A DNA stretch of 58,842 nt from Steroidobacteraceae bacterium (lineage in GTDB: Bacteria > Pseudomonadota > Gammaproteobacteria > Steroidobacterales > Steroidobacteraceae), in the NCBI GenBank assembly GCA_025458865.1, contig JALORP010000016.1, positions 1-58,842 on the forward strand. The letters are read 5' to 3'. The first letter of the stretch is position 1, and each line of letters starts with the position of its first letter. The notes under the pieces are model-generated. The model saw only the letters and a program-made list of their open reading frames with translations, did not search any database and was not told the origin of the DNA. This document shows, one piece after another, positions 43,982-55,000 of the stretch. The position numbers and the translations under genes are program-made.

Positions 43982-46900
43982 ATGGACGTCTTCGCGCTTC
44001 GCGACTCGCTGATCGATCGTTACGCCACGTTCGCGCGGTCTTTCACGCAGATTCGGGCGGAGGATCTCAAGGCGCAGATCGACGAAGCATACCGCTCCGG
44101 CCGCTACTGGCCGGAACCTTTGCTTCAGATCAACCCCCGCTACCAGCCCGGTCCGACGACCGGCGAGCTCGCTGCGTCCGGGGTGCTGCACCCCGTCGTT
44201 GCCGACCGCTTCCCGATTCGACTACATCGGCATCAGGAAAGCGCGATCGCGCTGGCGCGCGCCGGCAAGAGCTTCGTCGTCACGACGGGTACGGGCTCCG
44301 GCAAGTCGCTGTGCTTCTTCCTGCCCATCTGCGATGCCGTGCTGCGCGCACGTGGGTCCGACAGTCGGCCGCGGACGCGGGCGATCGTGATCTATCCCAT
44401 GAACGCGCTCGCCAACAGCCAGCTGGAGGAGTTGACGAAGTTCCTGGGGGAGCGCGATCGGCCGGTCAGTTTCGCGCGATACACCGGTGTCGAGTCACAG
44501 GACGAACGGGAGAGGATCCGCAGCAATCCGCCGGACATTCTGCTGACGAACTTCATGATGCTCGAGCTGCTGATGACCCGGCAGAACGACCTCGACCGCC
44601 AGGTCATCGAGAACTGCCAGGGACTCGAGTTCCTGGTTCTCGACGAGTTGCATACCTACCGGGGCCGGCAGGGCGCCGATGTTGCGATGCTGGTCCGCCG
44701 CGTGCGGGAGCGGCTCGCCCCGGATCGCCTGATCTGCATCGGGACCTCCGCGACCATGGCGAGCGGCGCATCGGAGCAGTACAAGAATGCGGCCGTCGCC
44801 GGCGTCGCTTCGCGACTCTTCGCCGATCGAGTGGATGTCTCAAGCATCGTCACCGAAGACCTGGACCGGGCCACAGATCCTCACCAGACGGCCGAGAGCG
44901 TCAAGCAGGCGCTCGGCGCGGTGATCGATCGCGGCATCCGCGCTGCCGCATCCGATGCCGAACTTCGCGGCGATCCGCTGGCGATCTGGGTCGAGACACG
45001 ACTGGGACTGGATCGGCCGGATGGCACGAAGTGGGTGCGGGCACGGCCTGCGGCTATCTCGGAGGCCGCGCAGTGGCTGTCGCAGGATTCGTCCCGACCG
45101 CCCGAACGTTGCCTGGACGTCCTCAAGGACTTCCTGCTGACCGCCGTGAGGCCGGAGCGGGAGCGGACATGCAATCCGTCGGGCTCGGACTCCCCGTTCT
45201 TCGCCTTCAAGCTCCATCAGTTCATCAGCGGAGCCGGCGTCGCCTATGCAACGCTCGACCCTCCGCAGCACCGCAAGGTCGTCCTCGATGGGCAGCAGTT
45301 CCTGCCGGGAGACGAGAGCCGGCGACTGTATGCCACGTACTTCTGCCGCGAATGTGGCCAGGAGTACCATCCCGTGCGGCTGCGCGGCGGAACGTCGCCC
45401 ATGGTCCTTGCACGGGACATCGACGACATGCCGACCCGGCACGAAGATGCCACGGGGGAGCCCAGCAACGATGATGGCGATTCGGACGCGGCGGGCGAGC
45501 GGCTCGGTTTCCTGACCCCCGCAGGCCACGCCGGCGACCTCGACTTCGAGGGTCGTCCGGAGGACTATCCGGACACCTGGACGGAAGTGGGCCCGGGCGG
45601 CGTGTTGCGGCTGAAGCGCTCGCACAAGGGTCTTCAGGCCGTGCGTCTGCCGGTGACGCCAGACGGCCAGCTGGGCTCGGGCGACTCGTTCTGGTTCCTG
45701 CCGGGAAAGTTCCGCTTCTGCCTCCGATGCCGTGCCGTGCATGGCGCCCAGGGCAAGGACATCAACCGCCTCTCGTCGCTGTCGGCCGAAGGACGCAGTT
45801 CGGCCTCGACCTTGCTCGTCCAGTCGACCGTGCTGTGGATGCACGAAAGGGCTGCCGAGATCGCCGAGGACAAACGGAAACTCCTCGGGTTTTCCGACAA
45901 TCGGCAGGATGCGGCACTGCAGGCGGGGCACTTCAACGACTTCCTCTTCGTATCGCTGCTCCGAGGGGCAGTGCTGTGCGCCCTGCAGCGCGCCGGGCCG
46001 CACGGCATCGGCGACGCGGAACTCGGCGGAGCGGCGATCCGCGCCCTGCGATTCGACGCGCCGGTGGCCTCCGGCGCTGACCCGGCCGAGTCCCATCGGC
46101 GGGAGTGGCTCCAGAACCCCGCGATCGCAGGCATGGACGTTCAGGAGGCGGAACGGACGCTGCGCATGGTGCTGGCTCACCGCGCCTGGGTCGATCAGCG
46201 TCGGGGCTGGCGCTTCAACAACCCCAATCTGGAGCAGCTCGGCCTTCTCGGCGTCGCTTACGACGGCATTGAAGCCTTCTGCAGCGACGAGACTCTTTTC
46301 CGGCGGGAGCCACTGCTGCGCGATGCCACGCCGGAGGTCCGCAGTCGCGTATTCTCGCTCCTGTTCGACTACCTGCGTCAGGGCCTCGCTGTCAGCAGCG
46401 AAGCCTTGAATGCACAGCAGCTCGCAGCGACGCGCGACCGCGCCGTTGCGCTGCTTCGCGCTCCCTGGGGCTTCGGGCGCGAAGAATGGCCACGCGGCGC
46501 ACGCTGGTTCTTTGTTCGATCGCCAGCGAACGTTCGCCCGCGCGACGAGGAGCTGCTGCTCCGGGGCGGCTTGCAGTCCGCGCTCGGCCGGCTGCTGCGC
46601 CGCCGGGAGCAGTGGGACGGCGACGCGCGCGCCGCGGATCTCGATACGGCTCGCTACGTCGAGCTGCTCGAAGGGATGCTGGACGCGGCGACCGCCGCCG
46701 GACTCGTTCTAAAACACGAGCACACGCCGTTTCAGCAGCCGGGCTGGCAACTCAACGCGCTGCGTGTCCGCTTCGTCATTCCCGGCGGCGAGCCGCGCGC
46801 GACGGTCCGGAACGACTACTTCAGGACCCTGTACCGTGCCGTCGCCGGAATGCTCGCTGCCGGCGACCGGGCCCTGTTCGCGCTCGAAGCGCGCGAGCAC

Positions 46901-49258
46901 ACGGCTCAAGTGGACAAGGACGTTCGCGAGCACCGGGAGGCGCGCTTCCGCTACGGCCCAAAGGACCGGGAGGAGCTCGGCAAGCCTGTCGTCGCCGCCC
47001 GGGCGGTGAGTCTCGGGGAGGACACGCGATTCCTTCCCGTGCTGTTCTGCTCACCGACGATGGAGCTGGGTGTCGACATCTCGGCCCTGAATGCCGTGTA
47101 CCTCCGCAACGTGCCGCCGACCCCCGCCAATTACGTGCAGCGAGCCGGCCGCGCGGGGCGCAGCGGACAGGCGGCCCTCGTGCTGACCTACTGCGCGTCC
47201 CGCAGTCCCCACGACCAGTATTTCTTCCGCGACCCCAAGGCGATGGTCCACGGTGTCGTGCAGCCGCCTCTGCTCGACCTCGCCAATCGCGAGCTCATCG
47301 AATCGCACCTGCAGGCCGTGTGGCTGGCGGCTACGCGCCAGCCACTCGACCCCGGCATCGCCAACATCGTCGATCCGGGTCTGCCCGGTATCCCGGTGCG
47401 TCAGCCGCTGCTCGCCGCCCTGGCGGATGGCCGGGTCACGAGCGAAGCGAGGGACCGCGGCGCCAGGATCCTCGACGGGCTTCGCACGGAGCTCACGGCC
47501 GACGCCGCGCCATGGTTCCCGGGCGCCGCCGAGTTCGCCGGGATCGTGGCCGAACAAGCCGCGCAGAGGTTCGAGGCAGCGTTCGGACGTTGGCGCGACC
47601 TGTTCCAGTCGGCGCAGCTGCAGGTGCAACGGGCGCGCCAGGTGATCGACAACTACGCCACGCCACCGCGAGACCGACGGGAAGCGGAGCGTCGCCAGTA
47701 CCAGGCCCAGCAGCAGATCACGCTGCTGCTCCATGGCCAGGAAAGCAACTCGAGCGATTTCTACACCTATCGCTATCTCGCCACGGAGGGCTTCCTTCCC
47801 GGCTATAACTTCCCGCGGCTGCCGCTCATGGCCTACATCCCGGGTTCAGGCGATGGCCGTACCGGCCAGGCGTTCCTGCAGCGCCCGCGTTTTCTCGGCA
47901 TCGCGGAGTTCGGTCCGCGTAGCCTCGTATACCACGAGGGACGCGCTTACCGTGTCGTCCGCGCCCGCCTCAACATTTCCGGCAACCAGGCGGGCGCCGA
48001 TCTGCGGCTTCCGGTGCGGGCGGTGCGCGTCTGCCGTGCCTGCGGCGCGGCGCACTTCGAGGAGGACCGCAATGCCTGCCATGCCTGTGGCGAATCGCTC
48101 GCCGAGGCCGAGAACATCAATAGCCTCTACCGCATCGAGAACGTGGATACGGAACCTGCCGAGCGCATTACCGCCAACGACGAAGAGCGCCAGCGTCAGG
48201 CGTTCGAGCTGCAGACCACGTTCGAGTGGGCGCGGCGTGACGGTCGACCCGATGCCCGGCCGCTGGTGGCCGAGGATGCAGAAGGCAGGATACTTTCGTT
48301 CACCTATGGGCCCGCCGCGACCATCACCCGCATCAACAAGGGACTGCGCCGTCGCCGCAATCCCACCGTGCTCGGGTTCAACATCAACCCGCGGACCGGC
48401 TGGTGGGCCAAGGAGGAGGAGGACGAGGGGCCTCCCGATCCGGATCGCGTGCCGCCGCAGCGAATCGTGCCGATCGTCCAGGACCGCAAGAATGCGCTGC
48501 TGATGCTCCCAATTGAGCCGATCGAGGCGACGTCGCTGGCGACCCTGCAATACGCGCTCAAGCGCGGCATCGAGGCGGCCTTCCAGCTCGAAGAGTCCGA
48601 GCTGCTGGCCGAGCCTCTGCCCGGCGCACGGGACCGCAAGGGCGTGCTCTTCTACGAGGCCACGGAGGGCGGCGCCGGCGTGCTCACGCGGCTGGTCGCC
48701 GATGGCGCTGCGCTGCGGCGGGTCGCCCGCGCCGCGCTAAGGACCATGCATTTCGACCTGCCGCCGGACGAGGCGCTGCCCCTGCCGGCCCCCGAGCATC
48801 TCGCCGAGGTGGCCGGAACGGACTGCGTGGCCGGCTGCTATCGCTGCCTCCTGTCCTACTACAACCAGCCGGACCACGAGCTGATCCGGCGGCGCGACCC
48901 GGTCGCGCTGCGGCTGCTGTGCCGCCTCGCTCAGGCCGATATCGACCTCGCTGCCATGCCGCCCGGCACGGAGTCATCGCATGATGCTGGGAGCGCGCCC
49001 AGCGACGTCTGGCTGCGCGCCGCAAGGAGCGCCATCCCAGCGCTGCCGCGGCCCGAGGTCGCGATGGACGACGGTCACCGCGTCCCGCATTGGGCTGCTC
49101 TCTACGCCGCCGTTGCGCTCCCGGGATTGCCGCGCGAGGTCCAGGAGCGGTGGGAGGAGCGCGGCTACACGGTGATGCGCTTTCCGGCCGACGAAGCGAC
49201 CTGGCCTGCCCTCTTCGGGCGTCTCGCTCGCCTGCTCGGCGTGCCTTCCGGGGTGTAA
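43982..49258 (+). CDS. DEAD/DExH helicase with fused DUF1998 region (DrmA-DrmB-like / DruE-like)
   Basis: A 1758-aa protein, the first gene of the putative defence locus. RecA-like domain 1: Walker A TGTGSGKS (residues 102-109), DELH (221-224), GTSAT. A long insert holds CxxC pairs (YFCRECGQEY, RFCLRCRAVHG). RecA-like domain 2: SPTMELGVDISALNAVYLRN and YVQRAGRAGRSG. The C-terminal third holds a zinc pair set (RVCRACGAAH, ACHACGES) and DUF1998: EATEGGAGVLTRL and CVAGCYRCLLSYYNQPDHE. DUF1998 occurs in DISARM DrmB (with DrmA as a separate helicase), in Druantia DruE and in YprA-type helicases. Its company of SNF2 and methylase genes favours a DISARM-like reading with both parts in one chain. It likely translocates on DNA. 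Confidence 0.88.
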   Translation: MDVFALRDSLIDRYATFARSFTQIRAEDLKAQIDEAYRSGRYWPEPLLQINPRYQPGPTTGELAASGVLHPVVADRFPIRLHRHQESAIALARAGKSFVVTTGTGSGKSLCFFLPICDAVLRARGSDSRPRTRAIVIYPMNALANSQLEELTKFLGERDRPVSFARYTGVESQDERERIRSNPPDILLTNFMMLELLMTRQNDLDRQVIENCQGLEFLVLDELHTYRGRQGADVAMLVRRVRERLAPDRLICIGTSATMASGASEQYKNAAVAGVASRLFADRVDVSSIVTEDLDRATDPHQTAESVKQALGAVIDRGIRAAASDAELRGDPLAIWVETRLGLDRPDGTKWVRARPAAISEAAQWLSQDSSRPPERCLDVLKDFLLTAVRPERERTCNPSGSDSPFFAFKLHQFISGAGVAYATLDPPQHRKVVLDGQQFLPGDESRRLYATYFCRECGQEYHPVRLRGGTSPMVLARDIDDMPTRHEDATGEPSNDDGDSDAAGERLGFLTPAGHAGDLDFEGRPEDYPDTWTEVGPGGVLRLKRSHKGLQAVRLPVTPDGQLGSGDSFWFLPGKFRFCLRCRAVHGAQGKDINRLSSLSAEGRSSASTLLVQSTVLWMHERAAEIAEDKRKLLGFSDNRQDAALQAGHFNDFLFVSLLRGAVLCALQRAGPHGIGDAELGGAAIRALRFDAPVASGADPAESHRREWLQNPAIAGMDVQEAERTLRMVLAHRAWVDQRRGWRFNNPNLEQLGLLGVAYDGIEAFCSDETLFRREPLLRDATPEVRSRVFSLLFDYLRQGLAVSSEALNAQQLAATRDRAVALLRAPWGFGREEWPRGARWFFVRSPANVRPRDEELLLRGGLQSALGRLLRRREQWDGDARAADLDTARYVELLEGMLDAATAAGLVLKHEHTPFQQPGWQLNALRVRFVIPGGEPRATVRNDYFRTLYRAVAGMLAAGDRALFALEAREHTAQVDKDVREHREARFRYGPKDREELGKPVVAARAVSLGEDTRFLPVLFCSPTMELGVDISALNAVYLRNVPPTPANYVQRAGRAGRSGQAALVLTYCASRSPHDQYFFRDPKAMVHGVVQPPLLDLANRELIESHLQAVWLAATRQPLDPGIANIVDPGLPGIPVRQPLLAALADGRVTSEARDRGARILDGLRTELTADAAPWFPGAAEFAGIVAEQAAQRFEAAFGRWRDLFQSAQLQVQRARQVIDNYATPPRDRREAERRQYQAQQQITLLLHGQESNSSDFYTYRYLATEGFLPGYNFPRLPLMAYIPGSGDGRTGQAFLQRPRFLGIAEFGPRSLVYHEGRAYRVVRARLNISGNQAGADLRLPVRAVRVCRACGAAHFEEDRNACHACGESLAEAENINSLYRIENVDTEPAERITANDEERQRQAFELQTTFEWARRDGRPDARPLVAEDAEGRILSFTYGPAATITRINKGLRRRRNPTVLGFNINPRTGWWAKEEEDEGPPDPDRVPPQRIVPIVQDRKNALLMLPIEPIEATSLATLQYALKRGIEAAFQLEESELLAEPLPGARDRKGVLFYEATEGGAGVLTRLVADGAALRRVARAALRTMHFDLPPDEALPLPAPEHLAEVAGTDCVAGCYRCLLSYYNQPDHELIRRRDPVALRLLCRLAQADIDLAAMPPGTESSHDAGSAPSDVWLRAARSAIPALPRPEVAMDDGHRVPHWAALYAAVALPGLPREVQERWEERGYTVMRFPADEATWPALFGRLARLLGVPSGV

Positions 49259-49261
49259 CCC

Positions 49262-52057
49262 TTGACGGCGGAGTTCACCATCGGGAGTCTGGTGCGCGCC
49301 CGCGGGCGCGATTGGGTCGTGCAGCCGGGAAGCGCGAACCCGATGCTGCACCTGCGACCGCTTGGCGGCAGCGATGACGACGGCGCCTGGCTGCACCTGG
49401 GCCTGGAGCCCGATGTGTCGCCGGCGCGTTTCCCGAGGCCAGATCCCGCTTGCCGGGCGTCTCAGGATGCGGCCGCGCTGCTGGCCGACGCGCTGCTGAT
49501 GTCGCTGCGTCGAGGCGCGGGGCCGTTTCGCAGCTTCGGCCAGCTGGCGTTCGAGCCGCGCGCGTACCAGCTCGTGCCCCTGATGATGGCCTTGAGGCTC
49601 GATACCGTCCGGCTCCTGATAGCCGACGACGTCGGCATCGGCAAGACGATCGAAGCAGGCATGATCGCGCGAGAATTGCTCGATCGGGGCGAGATCCGGC
49701 GCATCGCCGTGCTGTGTCCGCCGCATCTCGTGGACCAGTGGGTGCTCGAGCTCGCGCATCGCTTCCACCTCGCGGCCGAGCCCGTGACGGCGGCGACAGC
49801 CGGCCGGCTCGAACGAGGCCTGCCGCCGGCGACGTCGATCTTCGAGGCGCACCCGGTGACGGTGGTGAGCCTCGACTACATCAAGAGCGAGCGGCGGCGC
49901 CACGAGTTCACGCGCGCCTGCCCGGAGTTCGTGATCGTCGACGAGGCGCACACCTGCGCCAACACGGGGCAAGGTCGTCACCGGCGCTACGAGCTGCTCC
50001 GCGCGCTCGCCGCGGATTCGGAGCGTCACCTCGTCCTGCTGACCGCGACCCCGCACAGCGGGGACGAAGCCGCTTTCTTCCACCTGCTTGGCCTGCTGGA
50101 TGCCGAGTTCGAGCAACTCGCCGTGCTCGAGGGAACGGCGCGCGACCGGCTGCGCGACCGGCTGGCGCGGCACTTCGTGCAACGCCGCCGCCCGGACATC
50201 GACGAGTGGCACGACGGCCGGCTCTTCCCCGATCGGCGTTCTGCCGAGGCGACCTACCGGCTCACCGGTGACTGGTGGCGCTTCCTGGAGTCTGTGCTGG
50301 ACTATTGCGCGGAGGCGATCACGTCGGGTGGTGCCGACGAGCGACGTCAGCGGCTGAATTTCTGGGGCACGCTGGCCCTGATGCGCTGCGTGTCGAGCAG
50401 TCCCGCGGCGGCAGCCCGGGCCCTGCGCAGCCGGCTCGCGGGCGAGGACGGCCTCGAGGACGAGGACATCCTGCTGGAGCGCGTGCTCGACGGCGAGTCC
50501 GACGCGCTGAGCCAGGACGACGTCGAACCGGCGGCGGACACCGGCGATGTCCGGCTCGACATGCTGGTCGGGGAGGCGGAGCGGCTGCGTGGCGTTTCCG
50601 GCGATCCCAAGCTGCGACTGCTGACGGAGCAGCTCGATGGCCTGCTGGAGGCCGGATTCAACCCGGTGGTTTTCTGCCGCTACATCGCAACCGCGAACTA
50701 TCTGGGCGAGCACCTCAGGTCGCGCTGGCGCGGCGTGACCGTCGCGGCCGTCACCGGCGAGCTGGTGCCCGAGGAGCGTGAGCGCGCCGTTGCGGCCCTC
50801 GGTGAGCACCCGAACCGGTTGCTGGTCGCGACGGACTGCCTGTCGGAGGGCGTCAACCTGCAGGAGCACTTCGACGCGGTCGTGCACTACGACCTGTCCT
50901 GGAACCCGACGCGGCACGAGCAGCGCGAGGGCCGCGTCGATCGCTTCGGCCAGAAGAGCCGCGAGGTCCGCGCGTTGCTCATCTACGGCGAGAACAATCC
51001 GGTCGACGGCGCCGTGCTCAAGGTGATCCTGAGCAAGGCCGAGCGAATCCGCACCGAGCTTGGCATCTCGGTGCCGATGCCGGGCGACGAGGGCAAGGTG
51101 ACGCAGGCGCTGATGAAGGCCGTCCTGCTGCGGCACCGTGCGGGCATGCCCGAGCAGGCCCTTCTCGACTTCGGCGATACCGAGGACGTTCGCGCGATGG
51201 ACGTGGCGTGGACCCGCTTGGCGGATACGGCGCGCCGCAGCCGGGCGATCTTCAGCCAGCGCCGGCTCAAGCCGGCCGAGGTGTTGCCGGAGTGGGAACG
51301 GACCCGCTTGCTGCTCGGCGGGCCGGCCGAGGTCGGGCGCTTCGTCCGCCGCGCGCTCTCGCGGCTCGGCGCGCCGCTGCACTTTCGTCGCGAGCGAGGT
51401 GCCGAGGCGCCCCTCGGGGCCCTGCCGCTGGCCCTGCGCGACCGACTGGCGGCGGAGCAGCTCGAGGACACGGTGTCGGTGGACTTTGACTACCCGCCGG
51501 CGCGCGACTGCCGGTTCATCTCGCGCAGCCATCCGCTGGTGGCTGTCCTCGCCGAGGAGCTGCTGGAGCGCTCGCTCGATGCCGAGGGGGCGAGCGACGC
51601 CGCATTGGCCCGCCTCGGGCGAACCGGCGTGTGGCGCAGCCGCGCGGTCGACCGGCCTGCGACCGTCTGGCTCCTGCGGCTACGGCACCGCCTCACGGTC
51701 CAGCGCCGCGACCATGCGGAGCGCGAGCTGCTGGTGGAGGAAGCCGCCGCGATCGCCTTCCTGGGGCGCCAACACCAGGACATGCTGACCGGACCTGGGG
51801 CCTTCGCCCTGCTGTCGTACGAGGCCGCAGGTGACCTGGCCCCGGTCGTCGTCGAGCGCGAACTCGACGCGCTGGCCTCCGCCTGGCCCACCCTCGAGGC
51901 GCGCGCCGAATCTTTCGCCTCGGCGCAGGCGGGGCAGCTGCTCGCAGACCACCGCCGCGTGCGCGAGGCCGCCGACACCCGCGGTCGCCGCTACGCGGTT
52001 GAGGCCCTCACGCCCGTCGACGTCGTGGCCGCGTACGTCCTGTTGCCGGTGACCTGA
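49262..52057 (+). CDS. SNF2-family helicase (DrmD-like)
   Basis: A 931-aa SNF2/RapA-type ATPase. Motif I ADDVGIGKTIEAG lies near residues 120-131 (GIGKT), motif Ia CPPHLVDQW, motif II VDEAHTC near 225-231, motif III LLTATPHSG, and the second RecA domain ends LVATDCLSEGVNLQEHFD, SWNPTRHEQREGRVDRFGQ (near 557). The C-terminal 300 residues are not recognised. TTG at 49262, 3 nt after the helicase stop, is the only start that keeps the N-terminal domain; no ATG is near. Start and spacing imply translational coupling. Class 1 DISARM has such a protein next to its methylase, as here. Confidence 0.88.
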   Translation: MTAEFTIGSLVRARGRDWVVQPGSANPMLHLRPLGGSDDDGAWLHLGLEPDVSPARFPRPDPACRASQDAAALLADALLMSLRRGAGPFRSFGQLAFEPRAYQLVPLMMALRLDTVRLLIADDVGIGKTIEAGMIARELLDRGEIRRIAVLCPPHLVDQWVLELAHRFHLAAEPVTAATAGRLERGLPPATSIFEAHPVTVVSLDYIKSERRRHEFTRACPEFVIVDEAHTCANTGQGRHRRYELLRALAADSERHLVLLTATPHSGDEAAFFHLLGLLDAEFEQLAVLEGTARDRLRDRLARHFVQRRRPDIDEWHDGRLFPDRRSAEATYRLTGDWWRFLESVLDYCAEAITSGGADERRQRLNFWGTLALMRCVSSSPAAAARALRSRLAGEDGLEDEDILLERVLDGESDALSQDDVEPAADTGDVRLDMLVGEAERLRGVSGDPKLRLLTEQLDGLLEAGFNPVVFCRYIATANYLGEHLRSRWRGVTVAAVTGELVPEERERAVAALGEHPNRLLVATDCLSEGVNLQEHFDAVVHYDLSWNPTRHEQREGRVDRFGQKSREVRALLIYGENNPVDGAVLKVILSKAERIRTELGISVPMPGDEGKVTQALMKAVLLRHRAGMPEQALLDFGDTEDVRAMDVAWTRLADTARRSRAIFSQRRLKPAEVLPEWERTRLLLGGPAEVGRFVRRALSRLGAPLHFRRERGAEAPLGALPLALRDRLAAEQLEDTVSVDFDYPPARDCRFISRSHPLVAVLAEELLERSLDAEGASDAALARLGRTGVWRSRAVDRPATVWLLRLRHRLTVQRRDHAERELLVEEAAAIAFLGRQHQDMLTGPGAFALLSYEAAGDLAPVVVERELDALASAWPTLEARAESFASAQAGQLLADHRRVREAADTRGRRYAVEALTPVDVVAAYVLLPVT

Positions 52058-52058
52058 C

Positions 52059-55000
52059 TTGAGGCGGCCCACCCCCCGGCACTTCGAGTCGCTGTCGATC
52101 GAGGGCGGCCTGCTGCCGCCGGACTGGCTCGCGCGCGTGGCCGCGCTCGATGCCGGGCAGATGACGGCGGCCGACTACCGCGTGCCGCCCGGCCTGCAGC
52201 TGCGCGACGAGATCAGCCGCTTCTGGCGTATCGGTGAGGCGCTGTGGGCTGACTTCGTCGTCGGCCGGGCGCAGCCCGGGCACAGCAAGGCCGACGTCAC
52301 CGAGCGCTTCATCTGCGAGCTGCTGAGGCAGGCGCTCCGATTCGACTCGCTGCGCCCGGCGCTGTTGCAGGAGCTCGTCTCGGGTCCGTGGCCGGTCCCG
52401 TTCTCCGCGCTCGTTGGCCGCGTGCCCATCGTTGTCGGGCCGTGGGATCGCTCGCTGGATGCGCCGGATCCCGCGTGGGGCGACGGCACGCGCCGGCGCA
52501 GCGCCTTCGGCCTGGTACAGGAGTTCCTCAACGCCGCACCCGAGGCGTTGTGGGGCATCGCCAGCAACGGTCTCGTGCTGCGGGTCGCGCGCGACAACGC
52601 GAGCCTCACCCGGCCGGCCTGGATCGAGGTGGACTTGGAGCGACTGTTCACCGAGCGGCGGTTTGCGGATTTCTCCGCGCTCTGGCTGCTGCTGCACGAG
52701 AGCCGCTTCGGGCGGGCCGGCCACGCCCCGCAAGAGTGCCCGCTCGAGGCCTGGCGCGCCGCCGCGCTGTCGGAGGGAACCCGTGCACGCGAGTCGCTGC
52801 GCGCCGGCGTCGAAGCGGCGCTCGAGGCCCTCGGAGGGGGTTTCCTCCAGCATCCTGTCAATGCCGAGCTGCGCTCGCGGCTCGCCGACGGTCGGCTGAC
52901 GGCCCACGGCTACTTCCAGCAGCTGCTGCGCCTCGTCTACCGGCTGATCTTCTTGTTCACGGTGGAAGACCGCGGACTGCTGCATCCGCCCGGAACCCCT
53001 GAGCAGGCGCGGGCCCTGTATGCGGCCGGCTATGCGCTCGGCCGGCTGCGAGAGCGCGCGATCCGGCGGCGCGGCTTCGACCGGCACGACGACCTGTGGC
53101 GCGGCCTGGCGCCGGTCTTCCGCGGCCTCGCCCGGGGCGAGCCCGTACTGGGGCTGCCGGCTCTCGGTGGTCTCTTCGCGGCGGAGCAGTGCGCGGACCT
53201 CGACGCGGCTGCGCTGGGCAATGGCCCGCTGCTTGAGACGGTCTTTCGCCTCGCGTGGCTGCGCGATCCTGCCACCGGCGCCGTCACCCGCATCAACTGG
53301 CGGGACATGGGCCCCGAGGAGTTCGGGTCGGTTTACGAGAGCCTGCTCGAGCTCGAGCCCGAGGTGGCCGCGGAGTCCCGCGAGTTCGGCTTCGCCGGGG
53401 ACGGTGGCGCTCGCGGGTCCGCCAGAAAGCTCACCGGCAGCTATTACACGCCGGACGGCCTGGTGCAGCTGCTGCTCGACTCGGCCCTCGAGCCGGTCAT
53501 TGCCGCCCGGCTTGCCGCGCATCCCGCCGACGCGGATGCGGCGCTGCTCGGCTTGGCCGTGGTGGATCCGGCCTGCGGCAGCGGCCACTTCCTCCTCGCC
53601 GCGGCGCGACGCATCGCCGGCCACCTCGCGCGCCACCGGGCCGGCGGAACGCCCACGCCGGCCGAGTTCCGCTATGCGCTGCGCGACGTCATCTCGTACT
53701 GCGTCTTCGGCGTGGACCTGAACCCGATGGCGCTCGAGCTCGCGCGCATCGCGCTGTGGCTCGAGGCCTTCACGCCGGACCGGCCGCTGTCCTTCCTCGA
53801 CCATCACCTGCAGTGCGGCAACGCCCTGCTCGGACTCATGGACCTGCGCCAGATCGCGGCCGGGATTCCCGACGAGGCGTACCGGCCGCTGACAGGCGAC
53901 GAGCGTGGGATCGCGCAGACCCTTGCGCGCCGCAACCGCGAGGCCCGGCGCCAGCTGGAGCGGGTGCGCGACAGCGGCCAGCATCCGCTCGATTTCTCGG
54001 GCGCTTCGCTCGGCCGTGCGCTTGCCGAAGTGGACGAGGCCGCCGAGGTCACGCTCGACGAGGTGGCGGCCAAGGAGCGGAAGTTCGCCGCGCTCGCGGC
54101 GCAGGCTGCGGCCGGACCGCTCGCGGTCGCCGCCGATCTTTCCATGGCCGCCTGGCTGCTGCCGCAGACAGGCGCGACGCAGGCGCGCGTGCCGACCACT
54201 GCCGACCTCGTGCCGCTGCTCGACGGCTTCGGCGCGACCGACCCCGCCATCGTCGCGGCCGCCCGCGCCGCCTGCCGCGAGGCAAGCGTCCTGCACTGGC
54301 CGCTCGCGTTCCCGCAGGTCTTCGCCCGCGGTGGCTTCGACTGCGTGCTCGGAAACCCGCCTTGGGAGCGGCTCAAGATCGCCGAGCAGGAATTCTTCGC
54401 CGCCCGCGCGCCCGAGATCGCCGCCGCGCCGAATGCCGCGGCCCGGCGGCGACTGATCGAGGCGCTGGCCGAAGCCGCTCCGGGCTCCGCCGACCGGCGC
54501 CTGTGGGACGCCTTCGTCGCCGCCAAGCAGGCCGCCGAGGCGGCGAGCCAGTTCGCCCACGGCCCGCGCTACCCGCTCACCGGCGTGGGCGACGTCAACA
54601 GCTACGCGCTCTTCGCGGAGACGGCGCTCTCGGCGCTCGGGCCCACCGGCCGGGCGGGCCTCGTGCTGCCCTCCGGCATCGCCACGGACGATTCGACGAA
54701 GCTGTTCTTTGCGCATGCGGCGCAGGGCCGGCTCGCCGAGCTGATCGACTTCGAGAACAGCGAGCCCATCTTTCCGAGCGTGCATCGCAGCTACAAGTTC
54801 TGCCTGCTGACGCTCGGCGCCGCGTCCGAAGCACGTTTCGGCTTCTTCCTGACCCGGGTCGAGCAGGCCTCCGACCCGCGCCGCCGCTTCACGCTCGGCC
54901 CCGAGGACCTCGCGCGACTGAATCCGAACACGCGCACCTGCCCGATCTTCCGCAGCCGCCGCGATGCCGAGATCGCAACCGCGGTCTATCGCCGCGTGCC

